Of a stretch of DNA of 64,000 nucleotides, positions 42,798-50,400 are shown one piece after another (positions within the stretch are counted from its first letter, which is position 1; the number at the start of each line of letters is the position of its first letter). The stretch covers positions 1,447,208 to 1,511,207 of the forward strand of contig NZ_LGRA01000021.1 in the NCBI RefSeq assembly GCF_003116095.1. Direction: 5' to 3'. The translations under genes and the position numbers were made by a program. The DNA is from Azospirillum sp. TSO35-2 (lineage in GTDB: Bacteria; Pseudomonadota; Alphaproteobacteria; Azospirillales; Azospirillaceae). The notes beneath the pieces are model-generated. The model ran no database searches, was not told the origin of the DNA, and saw only the letters and a list, made by a program, of their open reading frames with translations.

Positions 42798-44342
42798 TCA
42801 GGCGAAGCCGTCATAGACCAGTTCGGTCATCATGCCGGTCGTCATGTGCAGCAGGTTGTGGCAGTGCAGCGGCCAGCGGCCCGGGTTGTCGGCGTCGAAG
42901 GCGACGGTGACGCTCGCCATCATCGGCACCAGCACGGTGTCGCGCACCGCCCCCACCACCGGCCGGCCGTCGATCGCCACCACCTGGAAATGATGGCCAT
43001 GCAGGTGCATCGGGTGCGCCATCATCGAGGCGTTCTCGAAGGTCAGCTCCACCCGCTCGCCCGGCCGGACAAGGATCGGCCGGTGCGCGCCGAAGCCGCG
43101 GCCGTCGAGGCTCCAGGCATAGGGCGCCATCGACCCGGTCAGGGTGACGCGTTGCACCAGGTCGGCCTTGCGGGTCGCCAACGGCGTCAGCGCCGACAAC
43201 TGCCGCTCCAGCCCGAGGTCGAGCGCCTCGGTCGGCGCGTCGCCCTGCCCGTCCAGCCGGGTGACGGTGGCGCCGGGGGTGGCCAGCACGATGCCGGTGC
43301 GCTGCGGCCCGCCCTCGCGCAGGGCCAGGATGGGGAAGGCGCCGCCGCCGGCCGGCAGGGTCAGGCGGATGTCGAGCCGCTGGCCCATCGACAGGCCGAA
43401 CCGGCTGCCCGCCACCGGCCGCACCGCGTTGCCGTCGACCGCGATCACCTCGCCGCTCAGCGTGCCGAGGTCGAGGTGGAAGGCGGTGGAGGTGGCGCCG
43501 TTGATGACGCGCAGCCGCACCCGCCCGCCCCGCTCCACCCGCACCACCTCCGGGTCGGCCAGGGTGCGGTCGTTGGCCAGGAAGGCGTCGTATTCGACGT
43601 CGTTCAGGTCCATCACCATGCCGCCGCCGGTGCCTGCCGCGGGCATGGCGTGCCCCATCTGGGCATGGTTCATTTGGGCGTGGTCCATCGCGCCGTGGTC
43701 CATCGCGCCATGCCCTGCCGCGCCCTGCTCCGTGGCGCCATGCCCCGTCGCACCGTGCCCGTCATGGGCCGCGCCGTCGGCGGTCCCGACCAGCAAGGCC
43801 AGCAGTTCGGCCGGGTCGCGGAAGGTGAAGTCGTGCAGCAGGATGGTGACCTCCTGCTCGTCGGCGCCGCGGTCCGCCTCGCTCCGGACGATCAGCGGCG
43901 CCGCCATCAGGCGCTGCTCCTGCAGGCCGTGGTGGGAGTGCATCCAGTGGGTGCCGGGGCGCGCCGCGAAATCGTAGCGCGCGGTGCCGCGGTCGGGGAT
44001 CATCGGCCGGTTGGTGTCGGCGACGCCGTCCTGGAGATAGGGCGGGGTCTGGCCGTGCCAGTGGATGACGCTGTCCTCCCCCGCCCGGTTGGCGAGATCG
44101 ACCAGAAAGCGCTGGCCGGCGTCGAGCGTCAGGCCCGCCGTGCCGTCGGGCTGGAGGATGCCGAACACGCTGGCGGCCTGACCGTTCACGTCCAGCAGAC
44201 GGCGGCCGATCGTCAGCCGGATCGGATCGCCGGGGACCCGGGCGAAGGCCAGCGTGGACCGGGGCATGGCGGGCAGCAGCGCGGCACAGCCACCGGCGAC
44301 CGCCGCCGACAGCAGACGGCGGCGCGAAAGCGAGAGAGTCAT
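42798..44342 (-). CDS. Multicopper oxidase, CopA/copper-resistance type
   Basis: 514 aa. Twin-arginine signal (SRRRLLSAAVAGG, residues 6-18), so it is folded in the cytoplasm and exported by Tat. Cupredoxin copper ligands are HWHG (94-97), HSHH (135-138), HPMHLHGH (443-450) and HCHNLLHM (493-500, with the type 1 Cys494 and Met500). Between domains 1 and 2 lies a His/Met/Gly-rich insert (about 188-232) with repeated HGAMDH-like units, likely to bind Cu(I). Probably oxidises Cu(I) to the less toxic Cu(II) in the periplasm. A small Cys-rich exported protein gene precedes it on the same strand. Confidence 0.92.
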   Translation of the reverse strand: MTLSLSRRRLLSAAVAGGCAALLPAMPRSTLAFARVPGDPIRLTIGRRLLDVNGQAASVFGILQPDGTAGLTLDAGQRFLVDLANRAGEDSVIHWHGQTPPYLQDGVADTNRPMIPDRGTARYDFAARPGTHWMHSHHGLQEQRLMAAPLIVRSEADRGADEQEVTILLHDFTFRDPAELLALLVGTADGAAHDGHGATGHGATEQGAAGHGAMDHGAMDHAQMNHAQMGHAMPAAGTGGGMVMDLNDVEYDAFLANDRTLADPEVVRVERGGRVRLRVINGATSTAFHLDLGTLSGEVIAVDGNAVRPVAGSRFGLSMGQRLDIRLTLPAGGGAFPILALREGGPQRTGIVLATPGATVTRLDGQGDAPTEALDLGLERQLSALTPLATRKADLVQRVTLTGSMAPYAWSLDGRGFGAHRPILVRPGERVELTFENASMMAHPMHLHGHHFQVVAIDGRPVVGAVRDTVLVPMMASVTVAFDADNPGRWPLHCHNLLHMTTGMMTELVYDGFA

Positions 44343-44400
44343 CCTGGACTCCGGAAGATCGGGAACGCGAAGGGGGAAGGTTCGGGCGCGGCGTGGCGCG

Positions 44401-44799
44401 TCAGACCGGCCGTGGCGGCGGCAGGTCGGGACGGATCCCCAGCCCGTCGTTCAGGGATGCCGACCTCCAGGACACCGGCGAACGGCCGGGGTGGCCGCCC
44501 ACCGCCAACCCGACCCCGATAACGGCGGCCTGCATCGCGGTGCAGGTCGTCCCGGCGCAGCAGGGCGGAACGGCCGGCCGGGCCGCGTGGCGGGATGCCC
44601 CGGCGTCAACCGACGGCGGGACCGACGCCACGGCGCTGGAGGATGTCATGGATGGGGAGATCGCGGCGCCGCCGTGCGGGCAGGCGGCCGACGCGGCGCC
44701 GGTCCACAGCAGGACGGCCAGCGCCAGCATGCCCAGCGTCCATGCGCCGGCAACGCCCGCCATCCGTCCCCGCAGCCCGGTCCTGCCGCGCATCGGCAT
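44401..44799 (-). CDS. Small exported Cys-containing protein upstream of the multicopper oxidase
   Basis: 132 aa. Membrane/signal segment about residues 14-38 (ending AASAACP). Then a Ser/Ala-rich stretch, CCAGTTC, and the C-terminus NDGLGIRPDLPPPRPV. Cysteines at CPH and CCAGTTC may bind copper. It starts at an ATG with GGGGGGA 6 nt upstream and ends 58 bp before the oxidase, so both are probably one transcript. No characterised family recognised; a role in copper handling is inferred from context only. Confidence 0.6.
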   Translation of the reverse strand: MPMRGRTGLRGRMAGVAGAWTLGMLALAVLLWTGAASAACPHGGAAISPSMTSSSAVASVPPSVDAGASRHAARPAVPPCCAGTTCTAMQAAVIGVGLAVGGHPGRSPVSWRSASLNDGLGIRPDLPPPRPV

Positions 44800-44828
44800 C
44801 GCAGTCCCCCCGTGTGTGTTCGACCTTC

Positions 44829-44857
44829 CAGATAGGCGGTTCGCCGGGTGCGGTCAA
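44829..44857 (-). promoter_or_regulatory. Candidate promoter of the copper oxidase operon
   Basis: On the minus strand: -35 TTGACC (44857-44852), 17-bp spacer, -10 TATCTG (44834-44829), then GGAAGGTC just after it. GGAAGGT half-sites are typical of CueR/MerR-controlled copper promoters, but only one half is present. Confidence 0.4.
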
Positions 44858-44978
44858 TCGCCTATGCCCCTGTGGTCAGAGGCTTCCCCATACGGCCATA
44901 GGTGTCGTCCCGAACATGGAACTGCAACACGCGGTCCCTATATTGGCGGTCACCCGAAACAGCCCCACGCCGTCCGTC

Positions 44979-45212
44979 ATGTCCGCCTCCACCCGTTCGG
45001 GCCAACCGAACCATCCGGAAACGTCCGGCACTCCGGACCGCCGGGAGCGTCAACTTCATTGCGCCTGCTGCGGCCGCCCCTTCACCCGTCCGTCGACGCG
45101 GGGCCCGGCGCCGCTCTATTGCTCGGCCGATTGCCAGAAGCAGATGCGGGTGCGGACGCGGGTGTGGAGCCAGCGGGACGACGCCCCCGTCAGCCTGCGT
45201 CGCCTCTCCTAG
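44979..45212 (+). CDS. Small zinc-finger-like protein (CxxC...CxxxC)
   Basis: 77 aa. The centre holds CACCGRPF and, 16 residues on, YCSADCQKQ, a treble-clef or MYND/TRASH-like zinc site. It is basic (SLRRLS end). No good ribosome site precedes the ATG at 44979. An in-frame ATG at 44916 is an alternative. Divergent from the copper oxidase operon. The zinc site argues that it is real. Confidence 0.55.
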   Translation: MSASTRSGQPNHPETSGTPDRRERQLHCACCGRPFTRPSTRGPAPLYCSADCQKQMRVRTRVWSQRDDAPVSLRRLS

Positions 45213-45249
45213 AGTCCATCAGGCGCTCATTGACGCGCCTGATGGACTC
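45212..45249. repeat. 15-bp perfect inverted repeat, possible terminator
   Basis: GAGTCCATCAGGCGC (45212-45226) and its exact complement (45235-45249) around an 8-nt loop. It starts at the last base of the zinc-finger gene stop. It lies between convergent genes (zinc-finger plus, pbpC minus). No T-run follows on either strand. Confidence 0.75.
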
Positions 45250-45294
45250 CAGGCTTTTGGTCTTCGGGATTTTGGTTTTCCGTGTGATCCACGC

Positions 45295-45314
45295 TTCAAG
45301 CGATTCCGCTTGAA
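45295..45314. repeat. 8-bp inverted repeat upstream of the pbpC end
   Basis: TTCAAGCG (45295-45302) and CGCTTGAA (45307-45314) around ATTC, 21 nt past the pbpC stop. On the minus strand it may be a hairpin terminator, though without a T-run. Confidence 0.45.
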
Positions 45315-45335
45315 CCGACCACACGCCAACGGCCA

Positions 45336-47420
45336 TCAGCGGATCTCGACCGTGGCGCTGTCGCTGCGGCCGTCGGCGTCCAGCACGGTGACGCGGACCA
45401 CCCCCGGCCCCTCCGGCCGCCACACCACCTCGCGCGCGATCGGCGAATAGGCGATGCGCCGGCCGTCGATCAACCAGGACAGCGGCCGCCGGCCGCCGCT
45501 GGCCGACAGGGTCATCGGCTCGCCCTTGCCGTCCGGCCCCAACGATTCCAGCACCATGTCGCTGACCGGGAAGGTCAGGCGCAGCCGGTCGGCCGGCTGG
45601 GCGCCGGCCACCACCGGCCCCTCCCCTGGGCGCAGCCGGCGCAGCAGCTCCGGCGGGGCGTCGTTGCGGACCGGTCCGGCGGGGCGCCCGCGGTCGGCGG
45701 GCAGCCGGTCGAACAGCTCGAACAGCAGCGGGGCGGCGGTGTTGCGGCCGTAGTGGTCCGGGCTGGGCGTGCCGTCGGGCCGCCCGACCCAGACGCCGAC
45801 GGTGTAGCGCCCGGTCACACCGAAGGCCCAGGCGTCGCGGAAGCCGTAGCTGGTGCCGGTCTTCAGCGCCACCGGGCCGCTGCCGCGCAGCTCCTGCGCC
45901 TGGACGACGCCGGGCGGCGGCGGCGAGCCTTCCAGGATGGCGCGCACCTGCTGGGCGGCGGTGGCGGACAACAGCCGGTGCTCCGGCCCCTCCGCCTCGT
46001 CGCGGACGGTGCGCAGCGGCGCCACCAGCCCGTCGCGCGCCAGCCCGCTGTAGAGCGACGCCATGTCCCAAAGGCTGATCGAGGCGCCGCCGAGCGCCAC
46101 CGGTAGGCCGGGCAGCCCGGCGCCGGCCGGCATCACCAGCCGCGCCCCGGCCCGCCGCAGCGCGTCGGTGAAACGCAGCGGCCCGACCCGGTCGAGCACC
46201 AGCACCGCCGGCACGTTCAGCGAGCGCTGCAGCGCCTCCATCACCGTCAGGTCGCCGGTGAAGCTGCGGTCGAAGTTGCGCGGCGCGTAGTCGCCGAAGC
46301 GGGTGGAGACGTCGGCGATCTGGGTCAGCGGGTGGATGATGCCGTCGTCGAAGCCCAGCCCATAGATGAAGGGCTTCAGCGCCGACCCCGGCGAGCGCAC
46401 CGCCCGCACCATGTCGATCGGCCCCTGCCGGGTGTCGTCCAGCACGTCCGGGCTGCCGAGATAGGCGAGGACGGAGCGGTCGCGGTTGTCGACCACCAGC
46501 ACCGCCAGCCCGGCGTGTGAGGTCAGGGTCTCCGCCGCGCGGCGGGCCATCGCCTCGACCGCGTGCTGCAGGGCGCCGTCGATGGTGGTGACGATCACCG
46601 GCCGGTCCGGGTAGCGCCCGCGCAGCCGGCCGGCGAGATGCGGGGCCGAGGCCGGCAGCGACAGGCGGGCCGCCGGCACCGGCTCGGTCTTCGCCTCCGC
46701 CACCGCCTTGGCCGGCAGCGCCCCGGCCTCCGCCACCCGGTCGAGCACCTTGTCGCGCGCCACCCGCGCCCGCTCCGGGTAGCGGTCCGGCCGCAGATGC
46801 GAGGGCGACTGCGGCAGCGAGACCAGCAACGCCGCCTCCGCCGCGTCCAGCTCGACCGGCGGCTTGCCCAGCAGCATCAGCGACGCGGCGCGGATGCCCT
46901 CGATGTTGCCGCCGTAGGGGGCGAGCGTCAGGTACATGCCGAGGATGTCGCGCTTGCTGTAGCGCCATTCCAGTTGCGCCGCCCGCGCCGCCTCGATCAG
47001 CTTGGCGGTCAGGCTGCGCGGCCGCGGCTCCAGCAGGCGGGCCACCTGCATGGTCAGGGTGGAGGCACCCGACACCACGCGGCCGGCCCCGAGATTCTGC
47101 GCCGCCGCCCGCAGCACCGCCGCCGGATCGACACCCAGATGGCTGTCGAAGCGGCGGTCCTCATAGGCCAGCAGCAGTTCGACGAACAGGGGGGAGACGT
47201 CGTCGACCGTCGCCGGCAGCCGCCACGCGCCGGCGGCGTTGGTGAAGACGCGCAGCGGCGCGCCCTTGCGGTCGGCCACGGTGACCGACAGGTCGTTCAG
47301 GGGCCCGAGCGGCGGCGGGAACAGCCGGTCGAGCGCCAGCGCCGTCCCCAGCACCAGCGCGACGCCGGCCGCCGCACCCGCCGCCCACCGCTGCCCCCGC
47401 CCCTGCCAAAGCCGCCGCAA
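45336..47420 (-). CDS. pbpC: Penicillin-binding protein 1C
   Basis: 694 aa from a TTG at 47420, 4 nt after the alpha-2-macroglobulin stop, with GGAG upstream. Membrane anchor about residues 12-30. Glycosyltransferase domain (about 45-215) with LAYEDRRFDSHLGVD and GASTLTMQVARLL. Transpeptidase domain with SPGSALKPF (SxxK) and KTGTSYGFRDAW. C-terminal BiPBP domain of about 90 residues. PbpC is the known genetic partner of bacterial alpha-2-macroglobulin, which precedes it. Its start is uncertain; the longer frame reaches 47519 but overlaps the upstream gene. Confidence 0.93.
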   Translation of the reverse strand: MRRLWQGRGQRWAAGAAAGVALVLGTALALDRLFPPPLGPLNDLSVTVADRKGAPLRVFTNAAGAWRLPATVDDVSPLFVELLLAYEDRRFDSHLGVDPAAVLRAAAQNLGAGRVVSGASTLTMQVARLLEPRPRSLTAKLIEAARAAQLEWRYSKRDILGMYLTLAPYGGNIEGIRAASLMLLGKPPVELDAAEAALLVSLPQSPSHLRPDRYPERARVARDKVLDRVAEAGALPAKAVAEAKTEPVPAARLSLPASAPHLAGRLRGRYPDRPVIVTTIDGALQHAVEAMARRAAETLTSHAGLAVLVVDNRDRSVLAYLGSPDVLDDTRQGPIDMVRAVRSPGSALKPFIYGLGFDDGIIHPLTQIADVSTRFGDYAPRNFDRSFTGDLTVMEALQRSLNVPAVLVLDRVGPLRFTDALRRAGARLVMPAGAGLPGLPVALGGASISLWDMASLYSGLARDGLVAPLRTVRDEAEGPEHRLLSATAAQQVRAILEGSPPPPGVVQAQELRGSGPVALKTGTSYGFRDAWAFGVTGRYTVGVWVGRPDGTPSPDHYGRNTAAPLLFELFDRLPADRGRPAGPVRNDAPPELLRRLRPGEGPVVAGAQPADRLRLTFPVSDMVLESLGPDGKGEPMTLSASGGRRPLSWLIDGRRIAYSPIAREVVWRPEGPGVVRVTVLDADGRSDSATVEIR

Positions 47421-47424
47421 CCCG

Positions 47425-50400
47425 TCACTCCGCCGGATGGACCGTGATCCGCCCGGTGGTCTGGCGGGCGAAGAAGCGCGGCTTGTACATGTCCTCCAGC
47501 GTCGCGCCCGGCAGTTCATAGCTGCCGGGGGTGATGGCGCGGACGATGAAGGCCAGCTTGAAGGTCTGCTGGTCCTCGCCGATGTCGACGGCGGCGTTGT
47601 AGCGGTCGTCGCGCGCCTCCGACGTCCGGGTGGCGGTCAGTTCGCCCAGCCACGGCATCTCCTCCGGCGTGCCGGCGCCGAGCTTGGCGTTCTCGATCTC
47701 CCAGCCGGCGGGCAGCGGGTGGGTCACCATGCCCTGATGGAACAGCTTGGTGTTGGCCTCGCCCTCCAGCACGACGACGAAGACGTCGTTCTGCTTGATG
47801 GTGTCGAGGTTCAGCGGCTCGCCCTTGCGGGTGAAGAAGTAGCGCTTGATCCGCAGCCCCTCGCGCGCCGCCGGCTGCGGCGCCACCGGCACGCCGGACA
47901 GCGACACCGCCTGCCACACCGCCACCTTGCCCGAGTTGGCGACCGGGATGCCGGCCTTCAACTGGGCCAGCGTCGGCGTCAGGTCGACCCGCGCGCCGTC
48001 GCGCTTGGCACCGCCCAGCGTCACCTCGACCTTCGCCGGGGCGCCGCGCAGCAGCGCGTCGGCGGCCAGCACCGACCACGCCTTTTCCTGCGTGTTGGTG
48101 CGGTTCGCCGCGGTGGCCGACGCCGGCAGGCGGTCGATCAGCGCCGGGATGCGGTTGCCCGCCATGTTGACCTCGGTCATCAGCGCCACCAGCGCCGCGG
48201 CGTCGCGGACGGTGGAGCCGTAATCGACATGCCATTCCGCGCGCGCCAGATGGGCGACCGCGCTGTCGAAGGCGATGGTCGCCCGTTCCTGGTCGCCCAT
48301 GCGGGCGAGCGCCGCGCCGAGCTGGCCCTTGGCGAGCGGGGTCGGCAGCGTCTCCAGCGCGGTGTCCAGCACATAGCGCGCCGGCCCCGGCAGGGATATC
48401 CCGGCCAGCGCCAGCGTGTGCAGGGCGTAGGCGCGGACCGCCAGTTCGTCCGGCTCCGACGCCTTTGAGATGGCGCGCTGGCGCAGCCACGACAGCGCGT
48501 CGGCCAGCGGCTTGTCCGGCACCGCCTCGCCCTTCTGCTTGGCGCGGACCAGGAACTCGGTGGCGTAGGCGGTCAGCCAGCCGTCGGCCTCGTCATGGGC
48601 GCCCCACAGGCCGAAGGCACCGTCGAAGCGCTGCTTGTCCAGCGTGCGGGAGATCGCCTGCTGCACCCGCCCCTCCAGCCCGTCGTCGGGCTTGCGGTCC
48701 TTGCCCAGCGCCAGCTCGACATCGCGCACCACCAGCAGCGGCAGGGCGCGGCTGACCGTCTGCTCCAGACAGCCGAACGGGTAGCGGTCGAGCGCGCGCA
48801 GGATGCCGCCGACGTCGAAGGGCGGCGCCGTGGTGAAGCTGGCCGACCAGCTCGTCGTGCCCGGCAGGTAGGCGGCCAGCTCGGCGCCGTCGAAACGCAC
48901 GCTGTCGCCGGGGGCGATCTGGCGGGTGACGAACTGCGTCTCCACCGACCGCGCCGGGCGGACGGTGATGCCGTACTCGTGGTTGAGCGCGAGGTTGTCC
49001 GGCCCCTTCACCGCGACGGCGACGTGACCGATCCCGGCGGCAACGCCCTTCAGCGGCACGACCAGGGTCTTGCGCTCGCCCTTGGCCAGCGGGACCGACA
49101 AGGTGCCGCCCTCCACCGCCACGGCGTCGGTCGCGGTCACCGCGACGTCGTAGGTGCCGGCGGCGGCCTCGACATTGTGCAGCGACAGCGTCACCCGGCT
49201 GTCGTCGCCGGGGGCGAGGAAGCGCGGCAGGATGGCGTCGGCGACCAGCGGGTCGCGCACCGTCACCGCCCCGGCGCTGGAGCCGACGCGGCCGCGGCTG
49301 TAGGCCACCGCCATCAGCCGCAGCTCGCCGGTGAAGTCGGGGACGTCGAAGCCGATGCGGGCGGTGCCGTCGGCGCCGACCTTCACCGGGCCGTGGAACA
49401 GCGACACCACGGTGAAGGGCACCACCGGCAGGCCGGCGCCGCTGGAATCGCCACCCTGGCGCATCGCGCCGAACGGCCCCTCGAGCGGGCTGATCAGCCG
49501 GCCGTAATCGTCACGGATGTCGAGCCCGAGCCGGCGCTTGCCGAAGAAATGCTTCTCCGGCTGCGGGCTGGCGAAGTCGGTCAGGCGCAGGATGCCCTCG
49601 TCCACCGCGGCCAGCGTGACGTAGGTGTCCTCCAGCGATCCGCCACCGGCGGCGGCAACCGTCACCCCGACCTCCAGCCGGCCGTTCGGCCGCATGACCT
49701 GGGGCGCGTCCAGCGCGACGTCGATGGTGCGCACCGTCGGGTCGATGCCGACCCAGGCGACGCCCATGGCGCGCACCGGCTGGCGGTCGCGGCCCTTGAC
49801 CGGCGGGCGGTAGGCGGTGGCGGTGACGTAGGCGCCCGGACCCCAGGCGGCGTCGACCGGGATCTCCACGGTCGCGCCCTCGGCCGGGACCGACAGGGTG
49901 CGGACGTCGAACAGCCGGTCGGTCGCCACCGTCACCAGCACCTCGCCGGCGAAGGGCGGCGCGATGCGGATGCGGGCGGTGTCACCCGGCTTGTAGGCCT
50001 GCCGGTCGGTGGAGACCTCCAGCTTGTCGGGGATGTCGGCGGTGTCGTCGTCGCTCTGCCAGCCAGAATAGAAGCGGTAGGAGCTGGCAACCCCGGCCGC
50101 CTTGTCGGTCACCTCGATCCGGTAGCGGCCGAAGTCGCGCTTGCCGAGCGCCAGCGCCGCCGGCTTGTCGGCGGCGACATCGACGGTGCCGGAGGCCAGC
50201 GGCACGTCGCGCACCGTGGCGTTGTAGCTGTAGCGGCCGTTGCGGCGGTACCAGACGAAGGACACCCGCTCTTCCACCAGCTCCCAATGGACGCCGGGCT
50301 TGGCGATGGCGCTGCCGTCCGGCGCCACCGCCACGAGGTCGAAGCCGGCCTCGGCCCCCTCGCCGATGCGGCCGTCGGAGAAGCGCGGGCGCAATCCCAG

